In this document: piece after piece, positions 40,568-50,465 of the stretch
Position numbering within the stretch: the first letter of the stretch is position 1
How the letters are laid out: every line of letters starts with the position of its first letter
Source: Timonella senegalensis JC301
GTDB taxonomy: Bacteria; Actinomycetota; Actinomycetes; Actinomycetales; Cellulomonadaceae
DNA: 64,000 nt
Assembly: GCF_000312125.1 (NCBI RefSeq)
Contig: NZ_HE978641.1
Location: 611,958 to 675,957, forward strand
Direction: 5' to 3'
The notes under the pieces: model-generated
Database searches by the model: none
What the model was told of the DNA's origin: nothing
The model's input: the letters and a program-made list of their open reading frames with translations, nothing else
Position numbers and translations under genes: made by a program

Positions 40568-41624
40568 TTTTTTGATAGACAGCCTATCCAACATTTTGGG
40601 AATGGAAAGAGCTTTCCTAGAAACCGTACAAACCCTTAGGTCAGCAGGTATCAACGTTCGAATCCTTACGTTGGATGGCTCAGGCAGTGACGAAAACGTA
40701 CCGATCCCGACACAATCAAGCGGCCTGCGCATTGCGCTGCGACCGCGAATCCTACGCAAATGGCTACAACAGCACACCGAGCCTCACGAGATCATAGTAC
40801 TTTGTGGGGTCTGGACTGCTGTGCCAGCTCTATACCTCGGGCGCCTTCCACGCCGAACCATTGTCTGGGAGCACTCAATTGCTCCAAATCGATGGAGCAC
40901 TGCCTCAGCCGGCCTAAAGACACTAATTATGATCGCTCGGTATGCCTACCGGAATGCAGAAAAGGTCGTCACAGTCAGCCCTGCGATCGCACATCACCTT
41001 GTTAGTTCCTTAAGCATGCCGGGCGCCAAGGTAACCGTAATACCAAATCCCACGCCAGTTGGAACTCTTCCGTTACGGAAGCCCAGAAGGCACGCCCCAC
41101 TACGCGTCCTAAGTGTTGGGGCACTAAGTCCGGTTAAGAATGCACAACTTTTGTTTGACGCGTTGAAACTTGTTGACACTCCCGTCAGCCTACGCGTTGC
41201 GGGAGATGGGCCATTACGCAGGTCACTCGAAGAGATAGCCAAGACACTTCCACCGATCCACACAGTTACGTTCCTGGGCTATGTCCCCCAGGACGCGCTA
41301 TCTGATGAGTACCATCAGGCAGACATACTGGCACATACCTCCCTTAGTGAAACCTTCGGGTACGTCCTGTTCGACGCGGCTGCGCACGGCGTCGACGTGC
41401 TAGCTCTTGACTACCCAATAATGGACCAACTGATCGACTCTACAATTATTCCAGGCACCAAAGCTAAAAATGATGCGTCGAGCGTCGCAAGCGCTCTTGC
41501 TATGCTTGCAAATTCGCCAACAAGCGTCGCTGATCAGGAAGTCGCATTTCGAAATCGAATGACCTTCTGCGGACCGTCATCTATCGTTGAGCGTTGGACC
41601 GAAGTCCTCGGCGTGAGCTACTAA
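40554..41624 (+). CDS. Glycosyltransferase family 4
   Basis: A 356-residue GT-B glycosyltransferase. The N-terminal half (VNFLIDSLSNILGMERAFLE) has the acceptor domain; the donor domain shows LRVLSVGALSPVKNAQLLFD, VAGDGPLRRSLEE, VTFLGYVPQDALSDEYHQAD and SLSETFGYVLFDAAAHG, the GPGD-like and E-x7-E elements of GT4. The TTG at 40554 is chosen because GGAG lies six bases upstream, giving a 14-base overlap with the polymerase gene. The sugar specificity is unknown. Confidence 0.92.
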   Translation: MTRVNFLIDSLSNILGMERAFLETVQTLRSAGINVRILTLDGSGSDENVPIPTQSSGLRIALRPRILRKWLQQHTEPHEIIVLCGVWTAVPALYLGRLPRRTIVWEHSIAPNRWSTASAGLKTLIMIARYAYRNAEKVVTVSPAIAHHLVSSLSMPGAKVTVIPNPTPVGTLPLRKPRRHAPLRVLSVGALSPVKNAQLLFDALKLVDTPVSLRVAGDGPLRRSLEEIAKTLPPIHTVTFLGYVPQDALSDEYHQADILAHTSLSETFGYVLFDAAAHGVDVLALDYPIMDQLIDSTIIPGTKAKNDASSVASALAMLANSPTSVADQEVAFRNRMTFCGPSSIVERWTEVLGVSY

Positions 41625-41834
41625 ACGCGGATCAATCAGTCAAATATTTCGAGATCCGGAAACTATCGACTTAGTCGAAATAGCCCGCACTCAATAGAGT
41701 TCCTTGCTCACTCGCCCACTAGCAGAAAAGTCCAAGAGAGCGCTTAGACGGCGGCAATTGGAACCAAGTCCAGATCCTTATGGTCCAAACCGATTCTATC
41801 GAAATACCCTACCGAGGAGCAGGGCAGCCTACCA
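41625..41834. other. 210-bp gap inside the EPS cluster
   Basis: It is AT-rich and holds an inverted repeat ATTTCGA (41646-41652) with TCGAAAT (41675-41681). No gene is supported. It may contain an internal promoter for the flippase gene. Confidence 0.4.
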
Positions 41835-43061
41835 ATGACTAGATCCTCTTTCATTCACAATACAGTTGTCTCTGGCTTGGGGCAGTTTGGAAAAATCGCA
41901 ATCCAAGCAGTGTACTTCATCGTCCTTGCACGAGCCCTAGGGCCTAGCGAGTATGGCATATTTGCTGCTATCGCAGCAATCGCTGCAATGACAGGACCAT
42001 TCAGTTCGCTTGGCACGTCCACTTTACTTGTTCGGAATGTATCTCGAGACAAAGAAAGTGCTGCATCTCAATGGACACTTGTGCTCCTAGTGTCGACTGT
42101 TACCGGCCTATTTCTGGTGATGGTACTGGTTCTGCTCGTGCCCGCGCTGGCCCCCACTGGAACCTCGATACAAGTGGCATTAGCAATTTTGGTGGCTGAT
42201 ATCCTTGCAGGAAGACTCGTTGAAACTGCCGGAATGGTAGCCCAGGCACAGGAGCGGATGGGTCGTCTGGCTCTATACCCAGTCCTTTTAAATCTGCTCA
42301 GGCTGGCGGCGATCACCAGCCTCATTGTCTATTTTGACGATGATTTTACCCTTACCCAATGGGCATGGTTGTATGCTGCGGCGTCAATCTCCATGGCGAT
42401 CTTTGCCGTTACTGAAGTCTCTATCAATACTGGAATAGCTAAACCTGATCTTGCTCGATATCGACGTGAATGGAAGGACGGGCTCTACTTCTCCATTGGC
42501 CTTAGTGCTCAATCGGCATACAATGACATCGATAAGACAATGCTTGGAAGGATCAATAGTGCGGAGGCAACAGGCGTCTACTCCGCAGGTTTCCGCATCG
42601 TCGACATGGCATACACTCCGATTCGCGCGATGGCTGCTGCGTCATTCCCGCGCTTCTTCAAAGTTGGCGCTCGTGGCCAACGTGAGATGCTGAAGTTCGT
42701 GAAGAGACTAGCGGCCCCCGCGATCGGCTACACCCTTCTGGCGGGAGTTGGCCTGCTGTCACTTGCTCACGTTGTGCCACTCCTACTTGGACAAGAGTAT
42801 GGTGAAGCTGTTTACGTCATCCAGCTTTTGGCGCCCCTTCCATTGCTGAAGGCCCTCACGTTCCTCGCGGCTGATGCACTTGCAGGCCTCAACCGCCATA
42901 GAGCAAGGTCGACATCTCAGGTCACATTGGCATTCGTTAATATTGGCCTCAACCTGGTCCTTCTTCCGAAGTACGGGGTAACCGGCGCGGTTGCATCGAC
43001 ATTGATTACTGAAATTATTCTGGCAACACTTTTGTGGTTCTTTTTGCTTCGACGAAGGTGA
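41835..43061 (+). CDS. Polysaccharide flippase (Wzx-like, MOP/RfbX family)
   Basis: A 408-residue membrane protein with about twelve helices. It opens with the Wzx-like NTVVSGLGQFGKIAIQAVYFI and ARALGPSEYGIFAAIAAIAA. The family flips lipid-linked repeat units to the outer face of the membrane. The ATG follows a GAGGAGCAGGG leader. It separates the GT4 and GT2 genes with sizeable gaps on both sides, unlike the tightly packed start of the operon. Confidence 0.93.
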   Translation: MTRSSFIHNTVVSGLGQFGKIAIQAVYFIVLARALGPSEYGIFAAIAAIAAMTGPFSSLGTSTLLVRNVSRDKESAASQWTLVLLVSTVTGLFLVMVLVLLVPALAPTGTSIQVALAILVADILAGRLVETAGMVAQAQERMGRLALYPVLLNLLRLAAITSLIVYFDDDFTLTQWAWLYAAASISMAIFAVTEVSINTGIAKPDLARYRREWKDGLYFSIGLSAQSAYNDIDKTMLGRINSAEATGVYSAGFRIVDMAYTPIRAMAAASFPRFFKVGARGQREMLKFVKRLAAPAIGYTLLAGVGLLSLAHVVPLLLGQEYGEAVYVIQLLAPLPLLKALTFLAADALAGLNRHRARSTSQVTLAFVNIGLNLVLLPKYGVTGAVASTLITEIILATLLWFFLLRRR

Positions 43062-43233
43062 CCTGATCAGACATTTTTAGCCACTCACCACAACAGAATT
43101 CATCTGTAGCAGTTTCAGCGAAAAGTGATATCAACCGTTGCCGCTATCGGAGAACCACTAAAAGGCAGGGTTCCAAACCCGTTTAAATGCCCACATACAT
43201 TTTCTCAGAACTTCGAGCCTAAAGTAGGAAAGA

Positions 43234-44160
43234 ATGACCCAATCATCCACAGCGATTTCTGTCATCATCCCAACAACCGGACGAGCTTCGTTGAGTGCTG
43301 CAGTTGCATCCGTTCGAGCTCAAGAGCTCGCTGGCGCTCATGTTCAGTTGATCGTAGTAGTTGACTCGTTGGACGGGTTGATTCCAGATGACTGTCCGAC
43401 TCCGGATCTGCTTCTTTTTACATCCGGCGGCAAGGGAGGCGGGTATGCGCGGCAACTGGGAACAGGCGCGGCTACTGGCGAGTATATTTCTTACCTTGAT
43501 GACGACGATGTCTGGCTACCACAGAAACTCCAGAAGCAACTTGATTTCCATCGGGCTCAACTAAATGAAAGACTGGTATTAGGGTGCCAACTCACACAGG
43601 ATTGGGGCAACCAATCAAGTGTTGCCATACCTCTACGAGGAATTTCTGGGAATGAACGGATCGAGGACTACCTCTTCCGAAATAGATCACCAAAGCTTGG
43701 TCGAAACTCACTTTTTACTTCGACCATCTTTCTCCGTACTGATCTTGCTCAAAGAGTCGGTTGGAACCCTGATCTGCCCAGACACCAAGATTGGGATTTC
43801 CTGTTTCGTCTGCAGGAACACGAGTCAGCTGTCTTCTCACATGTGGCAGAGGTTCTCGTCCGTGTATTTCCTGATTCGGAAGGTTCCATTTCTGCGTCTT
43901 CTGATTGGCAGTCGTCACTCAACTGGTATCTGAAGACCAAAGACGCTTGGAACACCAACACTCGAGTTGACTTCCTCGTATCCCAGACCCTCAGATATGC
44001 ACTGCAATCGAGGTCCATGATCGGAGCCGCGCATACCGTGCGTGAGGTCGCGCGAACAAGGTCGGTCCCCTCTTTTGGGAACCTACTTACTGGAATGGGT
44101 GGCATTCTACCGAAAGCACGGGCCATGAGACTTCTAGAGTTGGTAGGTCGTAAGAAGTAG
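43234..44160 (+). CDS. Glycosyltransferase family 2
   Basis: A 308-residue GT-A enzyme. The N-terminal ISVIIPTTGRASLSAAVASV, the metal-binding SYLDDDDVWLPQKLQKQLD and the acceptor region RHQDWDFLFRLQEHESAVF are classic GT2 blocks. No membrane helices are seen. It likely adds one sugar to the lipid-linked EPS unit. ATG 43234 follows TAGGAAAG. The 172-bp gap upstream contains no gene. Confidence 0.93.
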   Translation: MTQSSTAISVIIPTTGRASLSAAVASVRAQELAGAHVQLIVVVDSLDGLIPDDCPTPDLLLFTSGGKGGGYARQLGTGAATGEYISYLDDDDVWLPQKLQKQLDFHRAQLNERLVLGCQLTQDWGNQSSVAIPLRGISGNERIEDYLFRNRSPKLGRNSLFTSTIFLRTDLAQRVGWNPDLPRHQDWDFLFRLQEHESAVFSHVAEVLVRVFPDSEGSISASSDWQSSLNWYLKTKDAWNTNTRVDFLVSQTLRYALQSRSMIGAAHTVREVARTRSVPSFGNLLTGMGGILPKARAMRLLELVGRKK

Positions 44161-44312
44161 ATCGAGATTGCGTGAGCGCAAGTGTAGCGATTGCCAAAAT
44201 TTATGGCGCGCAACCGACGTCTCTCGCGCGCTTTCTGCGTTAATTCATATTGTTAGAGTAAGCACGTTCCAGAAACTAGATTTCATTGGAGCGCGCACTT
44301 GAATGGAGAGTC

Positions 44313-45530
44313 ATGAGAATTGCAGTCGCAGGCACCGGCTACGTCGGTTTGTCATCAGCAGTTTTGCTAGCACGAGCCAACAGTGTAGTTGCCGTTGACG
44401 TCGTACCTGAGAAAGTTCGCCTTTTGTCGGAAGGCTCCTCGCCGATCCACGACCCGGAGATATCCGCTTATCTCGCTAGCCCTGAACTGAAGCTTGAGGC
44501 CACGCTCAACGGTTCCGACGCATACCGCAGTGCGGACCTAGTAATTGTAGCGACCCCTACCAACTACGATCCCGATCGGAATTTCTTCGACACTCATCAC
44601 GTTGAGGAAGTGGTCCAACTTGTGCTCGAGGTCAACCCTGAAGCAACAATCGTTATCAAGTCCACAGTTCCGGTTGGCTATACCGAAGGGCTAACCGTCC
44701 GCTTCCCAAGCGGACGATTCTTGTTTAGCCCTGAGTTTCTGCGAGAAGGAAGGGCGCTCTACGACAACCTGCACCCCTCTCGAATCATCGTGGGTCTTCC
44801 TAGCAAGTTCGTTGGTGATGATTACATGCGTGCAGAAGCTCACAAGTTTGTTGAACTCCTCTCGTCTGCAGCACTCGACGTGAAGCCTCCCACCATGGTC
44901 ATGGAGGCCACTGAGGCCGAAGCGGTTAAGCTTTTCTCAAACACTTACCTTGCATTACGCGTCGCTTACTTCAACGAACTCGACACCTATGCCGGGATTC
45001 GCGGACTCGATGCCGGCAAGATCATCGAAGGGGTCGGATACGACCCCCGTATTGGGTCACACTACAACAATCCATCATTTGGTTACGGCGGATACTGCCT
45101 ACCAAAGGACACGAAACAGTTGCTTGCCAACTACCAAGATGTCCCCCAAAACCTAATTGGGGCCATTGTTGAAGCGAATGTGACCCGCAAGGACTTTGTT
45201 GCAAGTGAAATACTAAAGCGGCTTGAGTTTAGTGCAGAACATGCGAGCGAAAAGGTGGTCGGCATATATCGCTTAACCATGAAGACTGGTTCAGATAATT
45301 TCCGAGAATCCTCAATCCAAGGAGTTATGAAACGACTCAAGGCTAAGGGTGTGCGCATTGTTATTTTCGAGCCAGCGTTAGAGGCGAACGACTTCTTCGG
45401 TTCAGAAGTCACCCAAGACCTTGGGTATTTCAAAGCACTCGCCGACGTAATCATCGCGAATCGAGCGAGCGAAGAGCTTATGGATGTCGAAGAAAAGGTC
45501 TACACTCGCGATATCTTCAAGCGCGACTAA
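44313..45530 (+). CDS. UDP-glucose/nucleotide-sugar 6-dehydrogenase
   Basis: A 405-residue NAD-dependent dehydrogenase that oxidises UDP-glucose (or another UDP-sugar) to the uronate. IAVAGTGYVGLSSAVLLA is the NAD-binding motif; the lysine of SNTYLALRVAYFNELD context and the nucleophile C262 in FGYGGYCLPKDTKQL are present. The ATG 44313 is chosen for its GGAGAG leader rather than an in-frame TTG 27 bases upstream. It suggests a uronic acid in the EPS. It ends the plus-strand cluster. Confidence 0.93.
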   Translation: MRIAVAGTGYVGLSSAVLLARANSVVAVDVVPEKVRLLSEGSSPIHDPEISAYLASPELKLEATLNGSDAYRSADLVIVATPTNYDPDRNFFDTHHVEEVVQLVLEVNPEATIVIKSTVPVGYTEGLTVRFPSGRFLFSPEFLREGRALYDNLHPSRIIVGLPSKFVGDDYMRAEAHKFVELLSSAALDVKPPTMVMEATEAEAVKLFSNTYLALRVAYFNELDTYAGIRGLDAGKIIEGVGYDPRIGSHYNNPSFGYGGYCLPKDTKQLLANYQDVPQNLIGAIVEANVTRKDFVASEILKRLEFSAEHASEKVVGIYRLTMKTGSDNFRESSIQGVMKRLKAKGVRIVIFEPALEANDFFGSEVTQDLGYFKALADVIIANRASEELMDVEEKVYTRDIFKRD

Positions 45531-45542
45531 GGTCAACTTTTT

Positions 45543-45574
45543 GGTGGGGTGGAGACGGTTCAGTCCACCCCACC
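45543..45574. terminator. Hairpin between convergent EPS genes
   Basis: GGTGGGGTGGA (45543-45553) pairs exactly with TCCACCCCACC (45564-45574). It lies between the dehydrogenase stop and the acyltransferase stop; no T-run follows on either side. Confidence 0.65.
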
Positions 45575-45644
45575 ATGAGACAACCGATCTGTAACCTCGC
45601 AATCACTTCATGTCCAACAAGCGATTGCGAAGGTTGACGCTGCA

Positions 45645-46619
45645 TCATGCCGGCTGCAAGTTGGCCCTTGGATTGAGCGTGGACTTCGCTCCCGTAGTGA
45701 TGCACCAAGCCCACGGAACCCTCCGCAACAGAATCACCCCAGCCACCGGGAGCGCCACACTTAAGATGAACTGAACAGTTTGTGCAACTCCCAAAGGAGC
45801 CAAAAGCCATAGAACTACGGCGTGGCCAAGCACAACGGCTAAACCTTCAACTGCGAAGGTTGTGATGGCTCGTTGAGACTTAGGTCCGGATCGTTCCCCA
45901 ATGGCGCTGCAAATACGCACGAGTGAAATGCAAATGGTGGCGGACGCAAAAACTGACAGAAGTGGCGTTCCAAAATCCCCACCCTTTATATCAAGCGGCT
46001 CAATGAGACGAGTTACAAAAGCAAATAGCGCTAAGACCAATGCACCCAGCCATGCACCTAAACCACACATCTGATCGACCCTATAGCTCGCCGCAAGGTG
46101 TCCGAATCCAATAAATGAAAGCGAAGGCAACACGAGCCCTATCCCAAGTGGGATGGCGCTCAACGCTTCGGGGGAGATCCATGCGAACACAAGGCCAAGC
46201 CCGGCTAGCGTAACCGTTGCCGTTGGTGTTTTGCTGACCCCCCTGTACAAGATAGCCGCGGCGGCCAACGTCGTCACGAACCAGAACGCGGAGAATGGCC
46301 GTCCAAGGTTCCCACCTCCCAGGATAAGCGCAACGAAGTTTTCTGTAGTCAACTTTCCTGTGACGCCCATCAGCAATAGATAGGGCAATGAAAGCAGGCT
46401 AAGCCACCATAAATACGGCTTTAAGAGACTCCGCCATCGAGCGCGGAGTTCACCTTCGAAAGAGCGTTGCGGGTTCCACAGATATCCTGTAAGGAAAAAG
46501 AAGACCGGTACGTGCCAACTATAGAGCAACGCCCGAACCAATTCAGAAGACCAAACGTGGCCAGCGACAATGGCGATGATTCCAAGAGCTCGCACATAGT
46601 CAATCCCATTTATTCTCAT
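45645..46619 (-). CDS. Acyltransferase family 3 membrane protein
   Basis: A 324-residue protein with about ten membrane helices, opening INGIDYVRALGIIAIVAGHV. The catalytic His (GHVW) and the Arg-rich loop LRARWRSLLKPYLWWL are as in acyltransferase_3 (OatA/NodX-like) enzymes, which O-acetylate or otherwise acylate glycans. It is transcribed away from LCP and opposite the main EPS operon; it may decorate the EPS or the cell wall. A GAGGAACG leader supports the start. Confidence 0.9.
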   Translation of the reverse strand: MRINGIDYVRALGIIAIVAGHVWSSELVRALLYSWHVPVFFFLTGYLWNPQRSFEGELRARWRSLLKPYLWWLSLLSLPYLLLMGVTGKLTTENFVALILGGGNLGRPFSAFWFVTTLAAAAILYRGVSKTPTATVTLAGLGLVFAWISPEALSAIPLGIGLVLPSLSFIGFGHLAASYRVDQMCGLGAWLGALVLALFAFVTRLIEPLDIKGGDFGTPLLSVFASATICISLVRICSAIGERSGPKSQRAITTFAVEGLAVVLGHAVVLWLLAPLGVAQTVQFILSVALPVAGVILLRRVPWAWCITTGAKSTLNPRANLQPA

Positions 46620-46648
46620 CGTTCCTCCTTAGCGCCAAGCGAGGACTA

Positions 46649-47701
46649 CTAGTAGCCTTCCGACTCCAAGTAGTCCACAAGCTTGTCTTCGCGCAGGGCG
46701 GCAGCGATGTTATCTAGCCCGGCCCAGTCAGGTCGAACCACGGATGCCTTACCTTCGGTCCCCGTGCCGAGGGTTGGTGAGGTGAAGAACGTAATGTCGT
46801 CGGAGCGAACGTCCTTCATGGAAACACCGAGCTTTGCCAGGAACGTTGAGGTAAGCCCTTCATCCACGGTGAGGTATGGAGCAAAGGCTTCCACGGAGTC
46901 CGCGATCTTGCCTGGGCTCGTGAGCGTGTCCTTGGAGAGGACCTGCTTAATGACGCTCTTCACGTAAAGTTGTTGGTTGGCCACGCGGGAGTAGTCGCCG
47001 TCGGCAAAGGCATAGCGCTCACGTACAAACTGCAGTGCGTGCTCGCCAGTCAGCGTGATCTGCCCTGCGGGGAAGTGCGTGTTGCCGTGGTGCGAGGTGA
47101 ACTCGCGCGGGTTATTAATCTGCACCCCACCGAGAGCATCGGTCAGGCCCTTGAAACCCTCGAAGTCGATGATCGCAACGTGGTCGATACGGACGTCGAT
47201 GATGTTCTCAACCGTTTGGATTGTGAGTGGCACTCCCCCGAGAGCCATTGCAGCGTTGATCTTGTTGTAGCCGTGGCCTGGGATCTCAACCCAGTTGTCA
47301 CGCATGATCGACATTACTTGGACGGACTGACGGTCCGAAGGAATGTGCGCAACCATGATGGTGTCTGAACGGTTTCCACCGATGTCTTCAATATCGCTTC
47401 CAATTTCACCGCGGGTGTCCGAGCCGAGGAGAAGAATGTTCAACGCCTCGTTTTTGGTTTCCTCGGGGCGATCAGCCGGCTCAGGAAATACGGCTTCTGG
47501 CGCGAGCTTCTCGGCCTGGTTGAAGCTGTTGTTCAGCGTCAGACCGTACCAAGCGACAGCTCCACCACCTACAAGCAAGACCGCCACAAACGTCCACAGG
47601 ACGACAAGAGGCCAACGCTTCTTGTGCTGCTTGCGCTCGTGAGCGCGTGGACGTGAGGCGGGAGCGGGTGATTGCTCAGGAAATGGGGAGTTTTCAGTCA
47701 C
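46649..47701 (-). CDS. LytR-CpsA-Psr (LCP) family glycopolymer ligase
   Basis: A 350-residue protein with a short basic cytoplasmic N-terminus, one membrane helix (LVVLWTFVAVLLVGGGAVAW) and an extracytoplasmic LCP domain: ILLLGSDTRGEI, RSDTIMVAHI, SIMRDNWVEIPGHGYNKINA and GGVQINNP with the conserved Asp and Arg residues. LCP enzymes attach teichoic acid, arabinogalactan or capsule to peptidoglycan from polyprenyl carriers. Its place beside the EPS cluster suggests it anchors this polymer. GTG 47701 is preferred; an ATG at 47734 would add 11 residues. Confidence 0.92.
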   Translation of the reverse strand: MTENSPFPEQSPAPASRPRAHERKQHKKRWPLVVLWTFVAVLLVGGGAVAWYGLTLNNSFNQAEKLAPEAVFPEPADRPEETKNEALNILLLGSDTRGEIGSDIEDIGGNRSDTIMVAHIPSDRQSVQVMSIMRDNWVEIPGHGYNKINAAMALGGVPLTIQTVENIIDVRIDHVAIIDFEGFKGLTDALGGVQINNPREFTSHHGNTHFPAGQITLTGEHALQFVRERYAFADGDYSRVANQQLYVKSVIKQVLSKDTLTSPGKIADSVEAFAPYLTVDEGLTSTFLAKLGVSMKDVRSDDITFFTSPTLGTGTEGKASVVRPDWAGLDNIAAALREDKLVDYLESEGY

Positions 47702-47885
47702 CCGGCTATTGTTCCATAGGAGACATCTGCCCATGAAGAGGCTTCACAAAGTGACCACCAACGCCACATTAACTAGCCTCCTATCAGCTGTGACTACAGG
47801 GCGGGATGCATGCGAAAATATCCGAGATGCCACCACCCCAGGCGCCGACTCTCCCACCACACTGTGAATCCCACAAGGACGACCC

Positions 47886-49217
47886 ATGCCCACAATCGCG
47901 GACACCCCCGCCGGAAAACGGAACGCATTTGCGCACTTAGGCGCACTATTGCTGGATGCCGGCTACGCCGTAACAGACGTACACATGGCGCTTGGCAAGG
48001 TTGCCGAGAAGACCGGCCACCCCGAAATGACATTCGCGATCCTTCCGCAGACCGTCATGGTGTCTGACGAACCCAGTGGCGCAGCCACTGTGGTCAACGC
48101 CACTGGCGCTGAACTGCCATTCCGCACCACTGCGCGCGTGAGTGCGCTGGTGCGGAAGCTCGCTACCGGCAAGGTTCCGGTCAGTGGGTTCTCCAAGCGC
48201 ATCCAGACCATCCGCGATGAGGCTGTGGCTCCCGGGCTGTGGGCCGTGTCGGTTGGATCCGGGCTGCTCTCGGCAGGGCTGGGAATGCTCTTCAGGATTC
48301 CATGGTGGTCCGTAATTACGGCTGCCATTCTTGGCGTGATTATTGGTCTGGTCATCTACGGCGCAGGCCGAGTCCGCGGTGCGGGAACCATCATCACGTT
48401 CGTGATCGCGTTCTGCTCCACGTTTGCTGTGGGGCTACTGGCCTCGACATTGGACTTGGGGCCCATACCGCTGTTTGCGGTGTGCGCGCCATTGGCAGTA
48501 CTGGTGCCAGGAGCAACCATCACAAATGGGCTGCTGGAACTGAGCTCGACGGATATGGTGACTGGATCGTCGAGACTCATGTATGGCGTGCTGGTACTGG
48601 GCTTCATGACCACCGGAATTGGCGCAGCAGCCCGGGTCACCGGGCTGACCATCAACTCACACGGAGCCACCCTACTAGGCGACGTACACGGACTCGGCGC
48701 ACTCGGTGAACGGCGAGGGCTGGCTGACTTTGACGGACTCGGGATGTTGGGCGGACTCGGCATGCTCGAGGAACTGCCACCGCTGTGGGTGTCCTGGATC
48801 GGGGTAGTCGGCGTAGCCATGGGAATCAGCCTGGCCTTCGGCGCCGGACGAATGCTCACCCTCCTCTCCATCCCCGCCATGATGCTGACCTACGCGGGCA
48901 TCACCATGCTGAGCCCCTGGATCGGATCGATCGGCGCTGCAGGAGTAGTAGCGTGCGTATTCTTCTTCCTGGCCCGCGGGCTGGAATGGCGAGTGCCGCG
49001 AGCACCGGCAATCGTGACGTTCCGGCCGGCATTCCTACTGCTGGTGCCCGGAGTTGTGGGACTCGTGGCACTGACAACCTTTGATGACGCTGCGCTCATA
49101 ACCGCGCTGGGGACTTTCCTGAGTCTGTCCATCGGGACAAAGACCGGGGCTGTGCTCGCGGACCTCATGTTCAGGCATGAGGCGGTCATGCAGGATGAGA
49201 TTGGGTTGAGGGTCTAG
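47886..49217 (+). CDS. Threonine/serine exporter (ThrE family)
   Basis: A 443-residue membrane protein. The cytoplasmic N-terminal half (about residues 1-120, with LGALLLDAGYAVTDVHMALG) is the ThrE hydrolase-like domain (formerly DUF1212), and about ten helices follow (VIIGLVIYGAGRVRGAGTII; ITNGLLELSSTDMVTGSSRL). The family exports threonine and serine in Corynebacterium using the proton motive force. A GACGACCC leader is weak. The gene is monocistronic, divergent from LCP. Confidence 0.92.
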   Translation: MPTIADTPAGKRNAFAHLGALLLDAGYAVTDVHMALGKVAEKTGHPEMTFAILPQTVMVSDEPSGAATVVNATGAELPFRTTARVSALVRKLATGKVPVSGFSKRIQTIRDEAVAPGLWAVSVGSGLLSAGLGMLFRIPWWSVITAAILGVIIGLVIYGAGRVRGAGTIITFVIAFCSTFAVGLLASTLDLGPIPLFAVCAPLAVLVPGATITNGLLELSSTDMVTGSSRLMYGVLVLGFMTTGIGAAARVTGLTINSHGATLLGDVHGLGALGERRGLADFDGLGMLGGLGMLEELPPLWVSWIGVVGVAMGISLAFGAGRMLTLLSIPAMMLTYAGITMLSPWIGSIGAAGVVACVFFFLARGLEWRVPRAPAIVTFRPAFLLLVPGVVGLVALTTFDDAALITALGTFLSLSIGTKTGAVLADLMFRHEAVMQDEIGLRV

Positions 49218-49405
49218 CTAGAGTACTCGGCTGCAAAACTTAGGACTCGGTCCTGCAAATAATGCTTGCGAATAGAAATGCGTTCGAGCAGGTCAAGACA
49301 CTATTAGAGCAGACACCCGCAAATAGCTATGTGACCACCTGCAAATTGTTGAGGCTGGAAGGTGGGCAGGAACATCGAGGATCTGGGCCAAAACCAGGTA
49401 TCCAC
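49218..49405. other. 188-bp gap with short CTGCAAA repeats
   Basis: Four degenerate CTGCAAAT/CCGCAAATA elements (near 49232, 49255, 49318 and 49343) occur between the ThrE stop and the LacI stop. No gene or hairpin terminator is clear. Confidence 0.35.
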
Positions 49406-50413
49406 TCAGCGGGTGGACGCCCTCTCCACCAGGTTCACTGTGCTGACAATGTGCTCGGGCGGCATGTTGTTGTAGCCGTGGGCAATGCGCTCCTGGAGCA
49501 GGCGGAAAATATGCTCAACCATGAGCTCGCGATCGGGATCGATGCTGGAGAGGGACGGCCGCACAATCTCGGACATTTCAAGGTTGTCAAAGCCCACTAA
49601 CTGCACGTCTTCGGGGACCCGCAAGCCGGAATCAAGGACTGCTGCAAGAGCACCAAAACCTACCGAATCTGTGATGGCAAAGACACCATCGAACTCCATC
49701 CCCGATTCGATCACTCGGCGCATCGTGTCGTAGGCAACGTCAGGCTCGTACTGTGGAACGTGGACGGCCAACCCAGGGTCACAATCCAAGCCAGCCGCGG
49801 CGTACGCGCGCTGCCAGCCCCGGGTCCTCATCCCACCCATGCCGTTGTCAGCGGTGGGGTCCGCGGCGCCGAACATAATCACCCGACGCGCGCCCGTGCG
49901 GAGCATGTGTGCGACCGCCAACTCGGCCCCAGCCGTGTTTCCCATCATCACGTGGTCGAAGCGTTCGGGCATATCCTGTTCCCCTAAGAGCACCACGGGA
50001 ATACCCAAGTCCAGTTTGTCGATCTGGGCGCCAGTCAACCCAACGGAACTGAGCACAACGCCCGCGTAAGAGTTGAGCGGGAAAAGGGAAATTGCTTCGA
50101 GTTCATGCTCAGCTAGGGCGTTACTCTGCTCCACCACGAGGTGCAATCCCGAGCCAGAAAGTTTTTCGGAGAATTTGGCTGCCAGTTCACCAAAGTAGGT
50201 GTGATCGAATCGGGGGATGATCATGGCCACGGTGTTTGAGGTGCCTTGGCGCAGGCGCCTGGCATTGATGTTCATACGGTATCCGGACTGCTCAACGGCC
50301 TGCAGTACCCGCGCACGCGTCTCCGCGTTCACTTTAGGCTTGCCGTTTAAAACGTTAGACACGGTCATAACCGATACGCCAGCCAGTTCGGCAACATCGC
50401 GCATCTTTGTCAC
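49406..50413 (-). CDS. LacI family transcriptional regulator
   Basis: A 335-residue repressor. The N-terminal HTH (MRDVAELAGVSVMTVSNVLN, GKPKVNAETRARVLQAVEQ) is followed by the hinge and a periplasmic-binding-like sugar-sensing domain. The GTG at 50413 has GGGAGG six bases upstream. It is divergent from the sugar ABC operon at 50582 and very likely represses it; a palindromic site lies between them. The effector sugar is not predictable. Confidence 0.94.
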   Translation of the reverse strand: MTKMRDVAELAGVSVMTVSNVLNGKPKVNAETRARVLQAVEQSGYRMNINARRLRQGTSNTVAMIIPRFDHTYFGELAAKFSEKLSGSGLHLVVEQSNALAEHELEAISLFPLNSYAGVVLSSVGLTGAQIDKLDLGIPVVLLGEQDMPERFDHVMMGNTAGAELAVAHMLRTGARRVIMFGAADPTADNGMGGMRTRGWQRAYAAAGLDCDPGLAVHVPQYEPDVAYDTMRRVIESGMEFDGVFAITDSVGFGALAAVLDSGLRVPEDVQLVGFDNLEMSEIVRPSLSSIDPDRELMVEHIFRLLQERIAHGYNNMPPEHIVSTVNLVERASTR

Positions 50414-50465
50414 TCAACACCTCCCGGCTCAATGGTGACGAGTCTATATCGAATTTGAACAGCCG

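Noticed and set aside
43502-43512. Further CGACGAT matches inside coding regions (for example 1016, 6603, 9829, 36651, 43502, 63503)
   Set aside because: These encode Asp-Asp, Ile-Val-Asp or similar in conserved protein motifs and lack the TGATT left half; they are likely chance.
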